DNA of 64,000 nt from Hypericum androsaemum (GCA_963995505.1 OZ023194.1:10040428-10104427); one strand, 5' to 3'. Counted from the first letter of the stretch, positions 44,730 to 56,829 are shown. Notes: a model not told the origin generated them from the letters alone. Made by a program: numbers and translations.

Positions 44730-45839
44730 TAGTTGATTTCTTTTGTTCGAATAACTAGTTGTTGTACATTTTACACGAAATAGCTGCTCCTATGCAGAAG
44801 TTCTTTGTTATTCGTCCTTTCTCTAGAGAGATCTAAACTCATTTATCTCGTTTTAAAAAAAGTATTATAGAACATCCTTATGGCTATTCTTTGTCTTGCC
44901 ATAAGTTTGTTATTTCATTTTTTGCCAATATCTATTTATGACTAGAAATAATGAAAATTATGGCATGTGATTTTCACATTTTTAGGGCAAGAATCTTTGA
45001 AGGAGATGGCTAACAGCAAGTTGTCTCATTGTATAATTATTGCTTTTATGGGGCCTTATATTATATACCCGGAGTACACTGTTTTGCTAATAAAAATTTA
45101 AAAAGTATTTTTTTATAAAACATTTTTTGGCTGGGATGGCAGATTTTTTTTTGGGGGGAATGAGCATGGCTGATCAAACAAGGTAAATCTGTTGGTCCTA
45201 CCAGGAAAACAACTGATTAATGGTGTTGGCCACCGGTGGAACAGAAGTTCGCTTTTAGGTTGAAAAATGATCCGAGTTGCCTCAAAGTGTCGGTGAGATT
45301 GGTCAGACTATCATTTGGATCGTCGATCAGTCTTTAAAACCATATTTTTTTTAAGGAAAAAACCATGCTTATATACCTGGAGTAACTATTTATTTTCTGA
45401 AATTGATTTTTTACATTGGGCTTCTGATCTATTGTTGCTGCTCTCAAGTATTGTATCGTGTACTTATACTAGTGAATTAATAACATCTTTTACTTAGGTA
45501 CATATTCTTTTTTATTGATAAGTAAAAGTACCTATCTTTTTTAGCCGGTGGTTGGTGTCATAGATAAACTTTTCAGCACGAAATTTAAAAATAATGGTGA
45601 ACTACTTATTTTCATTTCTAAATTTTTTGGAAAAAGTGATGTCATCAGTCGTCCATTAAATAGGGCCCGGCACTTATTTGATTTTTAATAGCAGAATACA
45701 TAAAAACACTGTTTCCGGTAAATAGAAAAATATATTTGAATCACCAAGAAAATTACATGATCTCATACAATTACAAACTCTTATTCCAAAGTGCACAAAA
45801 CCATGAACATATCCAACACAAACTTGTAACTAATCCCAT
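44730..45839. other. Gene-free stretch, duplicated near 56460-58238
   Basis: Blocks at 44880-45020 and 45340-45600 align with 56460-56700 and 57690-57960 (for example gtgaattaataacatctttt, agccggtg). It is the 3' flank of the S1-type gene, duplicated with it. Confidence 0.6.
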
Positions 45840-46242
45840 TTAAAGGTTTAGAGATATACATGGACCTTTTGTCGTCACCGACCAAAACCAATCGACCGGA
45901 GCACGTATCAGATGACCCTCGTCGTAGAAATATAATTGTCGTGTGGTTACCCTCTGAGGACCAGACAACCATTGAAAAGTGCAATTGTACACCGGGCCAG
46001 GAAGTAATTCCGGGAAATAAGAGAACATGTAAGGAAAGAAATAATTTCTTGGAACAAGTTGTCCTTCGCCAACATCATCTCCGAATTTCGATTTGCAATG
46101 TACGGTGTTCGTTGACGATCTGAGCATATATCTTATTCTCCTCAGTTTCAGGATCTGACATTGCTACCATGAACATAATAGAAGCTAGTGAGATTATAAC
46201 AAGATAAGATGTGGCAAAAGAAGTAGCCACACGTTTTTCCAT
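45840..46242 (-). pseudogene. S-protein-homologue (plant S1 self-incompatibility family), frameshifted
   Basis: Start at 46242: MEKRVATSFATSYLVIISLA, a signal peptide, then IYAQIVNE. A small deletion near 46110 shifts the frame; the other frame continues VHCKSKFGDDVGEGQLVPRN, CTFQWL, FYDEGHL, and DWFWSVTTKGPC to the stop at 45840. Comparison with the paralogue at 58239-58685 places the shift where several codons are lost between IVNE and HC. The last conserved Cys (DTC in the paralogue) is missing. Members are small secreted, disulfide-bonded proteins; this one cannot make the full protein without a frameshift. Confidence 0.85.
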
Positions 46243-46323
46243 TGCAGGCGGAATGGAAAATGGAAGTAGTTAAATTTTGAAGTATTATGTTGTCAGATAG
46301 TAGGTGAGTGGCGGAGTGCTTAA

Positions 46324-46331
46324 TTTATATA
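46324..46331 (-). promoter_or_regulatory. TATA box of the frameshifted S1-family gene
   Basis: TATATAAA on the minus strand (actatataaattaagcactcc), about 82 bp before the ATG. The paralogue keeps the same sequence at 58753-58759. Confidence 0.6.
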
Positions 46332-46616
46332 GTCTTAGTGATGCAAAAATATTGGAAAGAAGGAAAGTTTTTTTATTTAGTAAGAAACAATATACTTATT
46401 TTGGTCTAAGATATTTGGTAATAAATAATATAATCATTATTTTATCATATAAAAATCATACCAGAATGGGGCTGGATTGCGTCCGGACTACCATCCAACA
46501 ACACCATCCGAACAATGCAATATGGCATGGTGACATAATAACAAATTTAAAATATCTGAGATTAAATAAGAATATTTTAGAAAATATAAAATTATATTAC
46601 ATTTGGTGGTTCACCA

Positions 46617-47018
46617 TGCTGGGAAGTGGCGAGAATCGCCAAGCAGGCACACGCCAGCCCCCTGGAGTACGCCAGGGGTGAGTTCCAGTATGGTGGACTT
46701 GGTGGACGCCAGTGCTCTGGCAGGCGCCAAGTTATACTGCAACAAATTTTCTGTTTAGCTCGGACTCTTATTTTGGACTCCTAAGACGACCTAGATAGGT
46801 TTGTTAGTGTACAAGGGTTTGTGTATTATATATATTTTTCTGAAAAGTTTGTCTATTATATAAAGACTTGTTACCCTAGGTTATGTAAGGTTGTGTGGCT
46901 AGTCATCAATAAAAATTCTTCTTTCTCCCCGTGAACGTAGGCATTAGGCCAAACTACATAACTCTTGTGTCCATGTTCTTTGTGCATTGCTGTTTACTTG
47001 GGTGCAAATTTCCTAACA
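46617..47018 (+). repeat. 5' LTR of the second element
   Basis: It contains a TATA-like ttatataaagacttg at 46856 and the tcaataaaaattcttctttctccccgtg stretch shared with 13668-16482 and with 51622-51737. Confidence 0.88.
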
Positions 47019-47049
47019 ACTAGTATCAGAGCTTTATGTGAAGATAGCG

Positions 47050-47820
47050 GGTCACGATGCAAAGTTTGGCTTGGTGAAGTTTGAAGGCTCGTCAAATTTT
47101 GAGTTAGGTCAAAGTGGTATTGGTGCAATAGGGGATGGTTAACGCACTCTCGAAAAAGAAGTCCGCGAAGATGGAGGACCAAGAGTGGAAGGAGATGGAG
47201 GCCAAGGCGGGGGCGACGATTCGCTTGTGCTTGGCAGATGACGTGATGTATCATGTCATGGATGAAAATTCACCAGCTAAGGTATGGAAGAAATTGGAGG
47301 CAAGGTATATATCTAAGTCTTTATCGAACATGTTTTATCTTAAGTAAAAGTTGCATGGGCTTAAGATGATGGAGAGTTCAGATTTGAGCCAACACATCAG
47401 TATTTTCAATCAACTACTGAGTGATTTGAGAAGAGTCGATCTGATTTAAGAAGGGTCGATCTAAAATTAAAGGAGGAAGATAAGGGATTGTTGCTCCTGA
47501 ACTCCTTACTGAGTTCCTATGAAAGTTTGGTTATAACTCTAACTTGAGGGAAGAAATCTCTAGTATTGGATGATATCACAAGTACTTTGTGAGGGTTTCA
47601 TCAAAGGAGAAAAATTGGCGATGAACAAAAAGAAGGGATGATTATAAGGGGTAGCTATGGTGGTCTTAGTGAAGGAAAAGATGGAAGAGGATTCAGGTCA
47701 AGGTCAAGGAGGTTCAAGGAAAATTATTCCAAGTGCAGAAAAAAGGGCATCTGAAGAAGGATTGTCGAAGAAGAACTCGAGAATATGAGAAAAAGGATCC
47801 GGTTCCACGAATATGACCTC
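47050..47820 (+). pseudogene. Gag of the second element, decayed
   Basis: The longest open part (47135-47347) reads MVNALSKKKSAKMEDQEWKE and AKVWKKLEARYISKSLSNMF before a taa. The remainder (LHGLKMM, FNQLLSDLRR, a degenerate knuckle near 47740) is spread over frames with stops and a short duplication around 47425-47465. Confidence 0.8.
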
Positions 47821-47879
47821 TTTTTCGGACGGGTCGGATGATGATTGTCTTTCTGTTTTGTTAGATCCAAAGTACTCTG

Positions 47880-48750
47880 ATTCCTAGATTTTGGATATCG
47901 TTTGTTCCTTTTACATGACGTCCCAGAGAAGGTAGTTTGATACCTACAGGTTCATTGATGCATGTATGATGACTATGGGTGATGGTTCTACTTGTAAGAC
48001 CATTGGGATAGGTGATATCCGGATCAAGATGTGGAATGGTGTTGAGAGAAAGTTGCGTGGGGTTAGGAATGTTCTGAAGTTTGAGAAGAATTTGATCTCA
48101 TTAGGAGCCTTGGATTATAGTGGTATAACTGTAAGGTTATACGCATGCTAATTGAGGTAGAGAAGGATGTTGTGGTGGTGATGAAGGGTGAAAGAGATGC
48201 AAGGAACACTTACAGGTTAGTTAGGGATACGGTTATAAGTGGAGTCGCATCATTAGGTTTCGATGGAGAGGGGGAATGCTATTGTATGATACAGCAAAGG
48301 CTTGACATGAATGGTTTGAGTGCAATTGGGGTTCGCGGAGACATGGTTAGCATGCTATGGTTGTTTCGTGGAGGCATAGTTTACAAGAAGCCACGGTTGT
48401 CTTGGAGAAGTATTGTTAGCAAGGCCCCGCCATGGTTGTCTAAAGGAATGTGCATGTCAAAGGTGTTAGATAGGTTTAGCAGTGGAAATACGAAGTCGTT
48501 GGTGACACCATAGGCGAATTGGGTATCTCACTCAAGGCCGAACAGTGGAGTTCGTGACATGTCGAGGGTTCTACTTGATAGAACAAAAGGTTGCCCATTG
48601 TATACTATAGTTGGTATCATTGGTTCAAGGAAAAAAGGTCCAAATAAGAAGCAGTTCGAGATTGCGGAGCATAGGATTGATAAAAAAATAGAGGGCGCAT
48701 CTATTAGTCACAAGGTTGCTTCGACAGATAAACTTGCAAGTTAGGGTTCA
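47880..48750 (+). pseudogene. Protease-like region of the second element, decayed
   Basis: Three open pieces (47966-48151, 48145-48513, 48559-48744) match the 14456-15250 frame in order: MTMGDGSTCKTIGIGDIRIK, then LIEVEKDVVVVMKGERDARN, then MSRVLLDRTKGCPLYTIVGI. The shared region C-terminal to the protease is again not integrase. Confidence 0.7.
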
Positions 48751-49548
48751 ATTGATATTGGAAGGAATACACCAAGCAAGATCGAGAGTTGCTCGAGTGT
48801 GGGGGCTATCTCCAAGTGATTGAACAAAGGATATAGATAAAGTAGAGATGATCTTATTGATGGATGAGTGTATCTATGGTTCAAGTTAGAGTCGGTTGAT
48901 TTCGTAGGACTTTGTGTTTCTCCAAGGGGCAGTTTCTTGTCAAGGTGGAGTTTGTTGAAGTTTGGTTAGAGCTTCATGGTTCTTCAACAGAATGACTTCT
49001 CACCACGGTAGAGATTGTTGGGAAGAGTATTTTGGCCTACGTCTAACAAGGAAAACTTTTGGAATGATTGCCTCAAAGAATTAACGGAGCAAATCCTGAC
49101 TTCGTTGAACTTCCATATAAGACCACCCACATTCGTGCCTTCTCGCACCCTCGACCTGGCGCGTGGAAGGCATACACCAATGAGAAAAAAGAAGAAAAAA
49201 GGAAAAGGGGTGAGGCACCCTCGCGTGTCAGGGAGGCGCGTTTCACCTCTCCTGAAACGCGGGGCGCCTTCGTCACGTGGCTTTTTTTTTGTTTCTTAAA
49301 CCATCTATTTAGTTACACTTGGCACAATATTATTCGTTCAAATAGATTTTTTTGGATATGATTTGCGTGGTTAAAATAATTTAGAATTATCTGTGATAAA
49401 AAATAATTATAATTTATATGAAATTTTAAAATTTTAAAACCTCTATAAATAGAGTTCAACATTAACATATTTTCACACACTATCTCAAATTCTCTCTTCT
49501 TTTACTATATACTATCTTCTTAATTTTTCTTGTTATATTATTTCTATT

Positions 49549-50440
49549 ATGGATCCAAATGATCCTAATTTCCCAAATTTTTAACCATTTGGATCTTATA
49601 ATCCTTCATCTTTTTTAACTATCGAAGACAATCCGAACTCTAAATATATTTTTTTACTCCAAGTTGTCGCCAAATCTTTCCCAGATTCTAATATATGAAT
49701 ACCGTAGCCCACCAAATATTCTACAAAATTTGGCTCACGATGTGCCCGGTAATAAAAAACCTAAAAAAGGGCCACCAACTATTTGGAGTGTTATGGAAGA
49801 CACTGTCCTAATGTCATCTTTCATCTACGTTAGCAAAGATAGGCAGCAAGAAAAAAATCAGAAGGGTGCCTCGCTCTGTGCACGAGTGAGTGTTTTGTAC
49901 CATCAAGCTCAAGAAGAAAGTCCAGAAGAGATGCATGAAAGAAATGTGGAATCTATGAAAGGTCGTTACAAATGACTTAATGCAAGTGCATAAAAGTGGA
50001 TTGGTGAATACAAGGAAGCATATACTCAGAAAATAAGTGAAATGAGCATGGCCGATGTTGAGAACGAAGCACAAATAATTTATGCATAAAAGAGCAACAA
50101 TGACAAGTTTAGTGACTTGGCTGTATTCAATGAAGTTATGTGTAAACATCTCAAGTGGCAACTACAACTAGGTCACGATTCAACATATTGCCCTCTGGAG
50201 AATGAGGAGGATCATGTAGAAAGTGGTGGAAGCTCAAAAAGATCAAGGACTACTGAAGATGGTGAATATTTAATCCCCTCCAATCCAGAAACTCCAGTCA
50301 GTGGATCATCAACAATTCCTCGTCCTATGGGCAGAGAGGCTACCAAAAAAAGAAAAAGAAAAAGAAAAAGAAAAGGTGAGGCAGGTGATGAAGTTGCTTC
50401 AGAAATTCGTGCATTAATAAAATTGAATTACTAAAGAAGA
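49549..50440 (+). pseudogene. PIF/Harbinger ORF1 (SANT/NAM-associated type), decayed
   Basis: ATG at 49549 reads MDPNDPNFPNF, then a stop. Later pieces include the region around a mutated SMADVENEAQIIYA and LKWQLQLGHDSTYCPLENEE plus SGGSSKRSRTTEDG (50117-50434), typical of the DNA-binding accessory protein of plant Harbinger transposons. Several stops and shifts make it non-coding. Confidence 0.7.
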
Positions 50441-50657
50441 GAATAGAGCTCGAGCAACATAAGGAGCAAAATAAAATAGAGCGAGCACAAAAAAGGCTCA
50501 AATGAAGAATATGGAGATGAATCAAGTGATGTTGAATACTTTGCTTGAGAAAGAGCACTTATCCCCAGAAGATGAAGCGATGAAGCGCTACCTAATATCA
50601 GTTTGTTTGGTAATTTCATGTAATTTATTCTTATTTTATGTAATGTGTTCTTATTTT

Positions 50658-50800
50658 ATTGAAATATCACTTCAACTTTGGCATCCAACCCATCCTTCCA
50701 CATGCTACTTGTCCCCTAGCTATTGAAATGTCACTTCAACTTTGGCATCCAACCCATCCCTCCACATGCTGCTTGTCCTGTAGCTATATATTTGGATCAA
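50658..50800. repeat. Tandem duplication of about 73 bp
   Basis: The phrase tcacttcaactttggcatcc is repeated at 50667 and 50731 with a shared cccatcc-tccacatgct tail, in the intergenic part of the Harbinger remnant. Confidence 0.75.
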
Positions 50801-50859
50801 TATCAAACTTAAACATACCCAAATATCCTTACAAATATCTCTCGGTGATTCATTCACCA

Positions 50860-51560
50860 TCGAATTTGATGAATGGGAGGCACGAGTTCGTGAACAGAAT
50901 CAACAAATTGATAGCATACTCGAGGATATGCTCGTTAATAATCAGCAAACGGCTCCACCACCAAGGCGATTTCTCAATAGGGAACGCCAAGTTGGTGATG
51001 AGCGATTGATGAACGACTATTTTGCAGAGAGGCCAACGTATCCACCTGAATCTTTCTGACGTAGGTTTCGCATGCGAAGACCACTATTCCTTCGTATAGT
51101 GGAGGCGGTGAGTACTTTGGATGAATATTTTCAACAAAGATGAGATGCTGCAGGTAGACAAAGTCTTTTAGCATTGCAGAAATGTACTGCAGCCATGAGG
51201 GTATTAGCTTATGGGACATCAGCTGATGTCGTTGACTAATACGTAAGAATGGGTGAATCTACAACAAGGAAAGCTCTCATGAAGTTCGTTGATGGTGTCG
51301 TCTCTTGCTTCGATTTTGAGTATCTGAGAAAGCCCAATGAACAATATTTAGCAAGACTACTCTATGTCGGGGAACAACATAGATTCCCGGGTATGATAGG
51401 TAGTATTGACTGCATGCACTGGGAATAAAAAAATTATCCAACTGCATGGGCTGGACAATATGCAGGAAGGAGTGGGAATGCAACAATCATTTTGGAGGCA
51501 GTTGCATCCTATGATTTATGGATATGGCATGCTTTCTTTGGAACACCAGATAAACCCTTG
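50860..51560 (+). pseudogene. PIF/Harbinger transposase (ORF2) remnant
   Basis: Readings, with stops between them: EWEARVREQNQQIDSILEDM, RFRMRRPLFLRIVEAVSTLD, CTAAMRVLAYGTSADVVD, ESTTRKALMKFVDGVVSCFD, FPGMIGSIDCMHWE, ILEAVASYDLWIWHAFFGTP. The GSIDCMHW block holds a catalytic Asp of the DDE nuclease. The sequence is cut after the GTPD codons, before the last acidic residue, so the transposase is dead. Confidence 0.85.
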
Positions 51561-51621
51561 TACAGCAAAATAAGAGTTTAAGCTAAATAGGAAATCCATC
51601 GCAGCACGACATATCGCCCAC

Positions 51622-51737
51622 TCATCAATAAAAGTTCTCATTTCTCCCCGTGAATGTATGCATTAGGCCGAACCACGTAACTCTTGTGTACATGTTCTTT
51701 GAGCATTGTTGTTCTCTTGGGTGCGAATTTCCTAACA
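51622..51737 (+). repeat. 3' LTR end of the second element
   Basis: Only the terminal part, from about tcatcaataaaag to cctaaca, matches 46905-47018. The preceding 280 bp or so of LTR is missing. Confidence 0.85.
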
Positions 51738-51742
51738 CACCA

Positions 51743-53120
51743 TGTTCTATTTAGTGGTACACTATGTTGCGGTTAGTGCTACTATTTATTAGTGTTTAGT
51801 TGTACATCATATTGTATTTAGTGGTACTATTTAATATTTAGTAGTATCATAATTACATAATTAGAAATATAATCATAATGAATGATATCTTTGATGATTG
51901 AGAAGCCTCGTAATTTCATGAGATATTTTTTTATTGAATAAAATAATTCATTAATGAAATTAAGAGAAATCTCCTTGATTATAGAAAATTTTCATAATTC
52001 TATGAAATATTTTTTTATTGAATAAAGACACCATTAAAAAAAAAATTAATTTTATGCAGGGACATTAATGACAGCAAGTAACAAAAAAAGCTACCTATGT
52101 TTATATTGCGCGTATGGATCTGATCCGCCTAATTAAAAGTCATGATGGCTAGGAACACACTTCGGATATTGCTACGCTCTCTATTAATCACAGCACCAAA
52201 TCTGACCTCCTTTAAAATGATACTCTTTAAAGTGATAATCTAATTAAATTGGTAAAAAAAATTTGTCCTAAGTCAAGACTAATGTTAAATTTGATTACCC
52301 TTCTATCGTGATAACTAATACTTTTTATCGATCGTAATTTTCACAAAAATTGAAATTTTTAACAAATATATATACATACTTTACGATTTCAAAAAATATT
52401 TTAAGATGCTACTCTTAACTACAATTTATCTGTATTTTTTTATTAAATTGAATCTAAATAAAATAATTTTTTGGTGCATATGTATTTAGTAGTCAAAATT
52501 TCATTTTTAATGAAAACTAAAAAACTACAAATATCTCTTGTGCAATAACTTCTATAAAGTAATATTTTCTACCGCTCTAACAATATCACTTTAGAGGATT
52601 CTACTATTTATGAAAAATGTGGTTTCCACGATTGCAAAATTATGACCAAAAATTGATATTCTATCTTGATTCTGAAACTATAATAACTAAGGAAACTTTA
52701 CCAAATTCTAAATATATAACTCTTAGAGATAATATTTAAAATAGTGTCCAGAAACTTTTACTATGAATTTGAATATAATTTCAATATTTAAAAAGATTAT
52801 ATAGTAGAGTTTCTAATTTATTCTAAAATCAGGTTATATTATTGTGACAGTAACAGAGTGAGTATACAAACATCTAAAATCAAAGAGAACCAATAAATTA
52901 TTTTGTTCTGGGAGGTACAAGATAGGTATTTATAGTCCACCCAAAAAATCTAAGAAAAGTTAAGAAAAGAAAAAAAAGTCTTAAGCTGGAAAATTGGGTC
53001 TTCTCGACACGTCTGTCGTACAACAGAAAAGCTGGCACATTCCGGCCTTTGATGCCAGTCGCCCGCCATCCACCTGTCTTGCGCCAGAAAATGTGTCACC
53101 CGCCAATTTTGGAAGGTTTT
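51743..53120. other. AT-rich spacer with transposon relics
   Basis: Positions 51800-52080 match an arm of the inverted-repeat element at 56830-57540 (ttattgaataaagacaccatt). Positions 52190-52640 resemble 58985-59420 (aaagtgataatct...ttaaattg), a second repeat family. No gene. Confidence 0.6.
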
Positions 53121-53689
53121 GGATTGAGTAGGGACTACTAAAAAGTTGTCCCTACGGAGGGGACTCATTCAGAGCCCTTGGATCTATTTTTTTAATTAAA
53201 AATTTTGATCTGATGGTCAATATCACACGAAGGGTATTTTTGACCATATATCCCAAAAAGTGCCAACTAAGATTCCACCCACATTTATTCTGCCGCCCAT
53301 ATTAATTCTGCTGCCCACATTAATTCCACATTAATTTCACTTTTTGACCATATATTCTCTTCCTCTTCCCCTCTCTTTCCTGGTCACTTTCTTTTCCTCT
53401 CTCTCTCTCTCTCATCCCATTTCTCTCGCCGGAGAAAAAGAAGAGCCGGGAGAAGAAGCTTCGCCGCCGGAGTGAGGAGGAGGTAGCTCGCTGGAGGAGG
53501 GAGTGGCTCTAAACTCCACTCAATCCCTTCCCTGCCACAGCGGAGAAGGAGGAGGTAGCTCACCGGAAGAGGGAGTGGCCGCGCGCTGCTCTCATTATGT
53601 GCCCCGTCGGAGCCGGTGGCTCGGCTCGACTCCACCCCGCTGATCCGGCTACTATCCACCTCTTCCCCGTCGTTGTCCCAGCCGACTGG

Positions 53690-53899
53690 GGAGATCCTGA
53701 ACAAGGAGGAAGCCGGAGGAGGAGGAAGCCGGAGGAGGAGACGAGCCAGGAGAGGAAGGAGAAGAGGCTGGGGGCGATGAGGGAGAGGAGAACGACGGTG
53801 GGGCCTTCGTCAACGAGCAGACCGGTGAGGTCGGTGGACCATGCGAGCCCAAGCCCACCCGATTCGGCAACTGGGAGCGTAACGGCCACTGTTTTAATT
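53690..53899 (+). pseudogene. SDHAF4: SDHAF4-like C-terminal fragment
   Basis: One frame reads [20 protein letters not shown] followed by [11 protein letters not shown]. This matches the C-terminal signature of succinate dehydrogenase assembly factor 4 (GEIGGP.GPEPTRYGDWE..GRCSDF in the family), after an acidic Glu/Gly-rich segment. The terminal SDF-stop is altered (FNFL, no immediate stop). The frame is closed upstream by tga at about 53698, so mitochondrial targeting and N-terminal parts are missing. It is GC-rich and unlike its surroundings, as expected for a captured exon. Confidence 0.7.
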
Positions 53900-53984
53900 T
53901 TTTAGTAAATTTCTGGGTTTTTTTTTGTCTTTTTTAGTAGATCTATTGATTTCTGAGTTTGGTTTCATATTGTTCGATCTCGGT

Positions 53985-54715
53985 TGTTTTTCGTATGTTT
54001 GGATATTGGTTTTCGTATATTGGAATATTGGTTTTCGTATGTTGGAATATTGGTTTTCGTATGTATTGGTATTGGTTTTCATATGTTGGGATATTGATTT
54101 TCGGATGTATTGGTATTGGTTTTCGTATGTTTGGATATTGGTTTTCGTATGTTGGGATATTAGTTTTCAGATGTATTGGTATTGGTTTTCGTATGTTTGG
54201 ATATTGGTTTTCGTATGTTGGAATATTGGTTTTCGTATATTGGAATATTGGTTTTCGTATGTTGGGATATTGGTTTTCGGATGTATTGGTATTGGTTTTC
54301 ATATGTTGGGATATTGGTTTTCGGATGTATTGATATTGGTTTTCGGATGTATTGATATTGGTTTTCGTATGTAGTGATATTGGTTTGCATGTGTAGCGAT
54401 TGTAGTTTTCATATGTAACGATACTGGTCTGCATGTGTAATGATATTGGTTTTTGTATGTTGGAATATTGGTTTTCGTATGTTGGAATATTGGTTTTCGT
54501 ACGTTGGGATATTGGTTTTCAGATGTTGGGATATTGGTTTTTAGATGTATTGGTATTGGTTTTCGTGTGTAGCGATAGTAGTTTTCATATGTTACGATAC
54601 TGGTTTGCATGTGCAATGATATTGATTTTCGAATGTTGGAATATTAGTTTTTGTATATAGTAATATTGATTTGCATGTGTAGCGATATTGGTTTTCATAT
54701 GTAGTGTAAAAGGCA
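53985..54715. repeat. Minisatellite, about 18-24 bp unit
   Basis: About 35 units of the type gatattggttttcgtatgttgg and the variant attggttttcggatgtattggt run for 730 bp. Because some unit lengths keep frames open, long Tyr/Trp/Phe-rich readings appear on both strands; they are repeat artefacts. Confidence 0.95.
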
Positions 54716-55280
54716 TACCGGGTTTTGACCAAAAAATAGTTACCTTGCGAACCGAACTAAATTCGGTCAGACACCAAAAATCTGACCAACCCGGGGCGGT
54801 TCACCCCAATTTTTTAAATAAAAAGCACATATGTGGTTTGACCCGGTCTAATATTCCTATTAGTTATATTCTAATATTTTTGATGAAAAATGTAATTTTT
54901 TTAGGTATGTATGCGATACATGTACAATTATACCTAGATTATATATAAATATATTTATTTTTCAAATTAAAAAATCTGGCCCGACCGGTAGTCCATCCGG
55001 TCGGACCGGTTGACTCATAGTACAACCCAAAATTTGGGTCAACTCCGGGTCGTATTTTGAAAACCATTGGTTTTGTTGAGTGGATAATTTTGAATTTTGA
55101 AAGGAAGAGAGATGTGAAGAGTCAATTAATAGTAGGTTTTTGGGTTTAGGAAAAGTAATTAATTATTTTTCTCTCTTTTGGTTTTGTAATGTTCCAATAT
55201 TACCCCTGAATATAAATTTATTGCATTTCACTCTCTTTAGTCCATATGGATAGGGACAACCCATTGTCCCTACTGAATCC

Positions 55281-56829
55281 ATGCCCATTTTGGAATGCCA
55301 CAGGTCCGTCGGTTTCGGTCTTATTTGCTTCAATCCTAAGTTCTGGCGTGCACTAAAAAAGTTGGTATGTGGCGGCTCTTTCAAAATCTCATTCTCTTCT
55401 TCCTTCATTACTCAATCTAACTTTGTCTTGGAATGCTACAAGTCTACTCTGAAACACAAAACAACATGAAAATAATGAAAGCGACACAAGAAATATACAA
55501 AATTGATGAGTGTTTTCACATTCATCATTCATTAAGATCTACAAATGTGTTAACTGATTCTTTCATTAACTATACTACTTTTCGGTCTATTATTATTAAT
55601 TGAGATCATAATCTAAATGATCATTTAGATTAACTATTAAGACATCAATTAACAACTATTGCAAAACTTGTTCAGACCATAACCATGCATAAATAGTTAA
55701 CCAATAATCAAGGTATCACACTCACAAGGAGATTACATGCTATGCATAGCAACTAGGCAAGACATAACAATGAAGGACATGGTATAGAATAACATAAAGA
55801 CAAGAGATAAGAAAGGTTGGTCATTAGAGCAAACCTTTCCAATCTCCACCTCCACGCTAAACAACCTCGTGCGATTTATTAAACTTGAAAAAAAAGTAAC
55901 CTAGGAGCTAAGGACTTTATATAGCCAACTAACCTAAGAGTGAAAGGAAAAAATCTAGGAGGCGAAAAGAAAACAAAAAAACCTAAACAAGAGACTTAGG
56001 TTAAAACAAGTATCCAAAATAAGAGTCTTTATCTGACTGTTGTGTACAGACTTGGCATGCTTTGCCAGTTAATTTGTGATCGCCAGGTAAGGTATTCTTT
56101 CTGTGGCATTGGCATGGCCTAGTTGGATTTCAATCGATAATGAAGCCTTCTGTCTGGGTCATTGGCGCACCATCTTACACTTAGGCGCTAGTCAATGTAT
56201 TGTTCGCCCTTTTAGCCTTATTATCTACTCCTCACTCTAAAAGTCCCGAATTGATCTGTCACGTACAAAATAACATGGCACAAAATAAAAGTTCACTACA
56301 TAGCACAAAGAGACACACAATAATACAAAACTTAACAAAACGAAAATGAACACAAAGACGCTAAATAATACTAATCTTAACGAAGACGAAAATGAAACGA
56401 AATCAAACACAAAGACGAATAAAGAAAAATGAAAACAACACAAACTAATGAATTTTTTCCTACTTATCATTGAGCCATAAGTTGTTATTTTATTTTTTGA
56501 CACTATTTATTTATGTCTAAAAAATTGAAATTTTTTGAAAGATAAGTTTTTACATGATACAACGAGAGTTTGAACTCTAAACCTCCTAGATATTTAGGAT
56601 ACCTTGTGCCAAGTTCTTTGGCTAAAAAAATAATTGAACTTTATTGCATTTGATTGTCACATTTTAGGGCAATGATTATATTAAGGAGATGACTTACTCT
56701 ATATGAAAATGTGGGGCAGCACCACGCGAAAAATGATTAGGACCGTTAATTAAGGACACACATTTTCTTTTAATTCGACAGTTGAGATCCGCACGCACAA
56801 ATACATGGGCATTTTTTAGAACTCGCAAG
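55281..56829. other. AT-rich spacer
   Basis: No gene recognised. Positions 56237-56500 are low-complexity (cgaaaatgaaac-type). Positions 56460-56700 are the duplicated flank shared with 44880-45020. Confidence 0.5.

Larger units (their letters stand above)
46617..51737 (+). mobile_element. Second gag-protease-only copia element, containing a Harbinger remnant (5121 bp)
   Basis: The 5' LTR is 46617-47018 (402 bp, TGCTGGG...CCTAACA), followed by the primer site tagtatcagagc (47021-47032, one change from the consensus). Gag and protease-like regions run from 47040 to about 48750. A purine tract (ggtagagattg) leads to a 3' LTR start at 49018. Most of the 3' LTR is replaced by 2.6 kb with Harbinger coding remnants, and its last 115 bp or so resume near 51622 and end CCTAACA at 51737. 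Target duplication CACCA at 46612-46616 and 51738-51742. Same family as 13668-16482. Confidence 0.88.
53121..55280. mobile_element. Candidate TIR element carrying a gene fragment (Pack-MULE-like)
   Basis: The left end ggattgagtagggac, with gttgtccctac nearby, is inverted at the right end (gttgtccctat... and ggattcagtagggac read on the minus strand, 55241-55280). Between them lie a GC-rich gene fragment, a minisatellite and a small AT-rich repeat with accggtc motifs (54715-55065). I found no target duplication, so the limits are tentative. Confidence 0.4.

Noticed and set aside
53560..53905. GC-rich open frames of about 100 codons on both strands around 53600-53900
   Set aside because: Only the frame with the SDHAF4 signature has family support. 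The others are frame shadows in GC-rich sequence.
53925..54660. Long open frames rich in Tyr, Phe, Trp on the plus strand and Asn, Tyr, Lys, Pro on the minus strand
   Set aside because: They are translations of the minisatellite; open frames on both strands follow from the repeat unit.
56237..56503. An 88-codon minus-strand frame rich in Phe, Val and Ser
   Set aside because: Low-complexity A/C-rich plus-strand sequence produces it; no domain or promoter.
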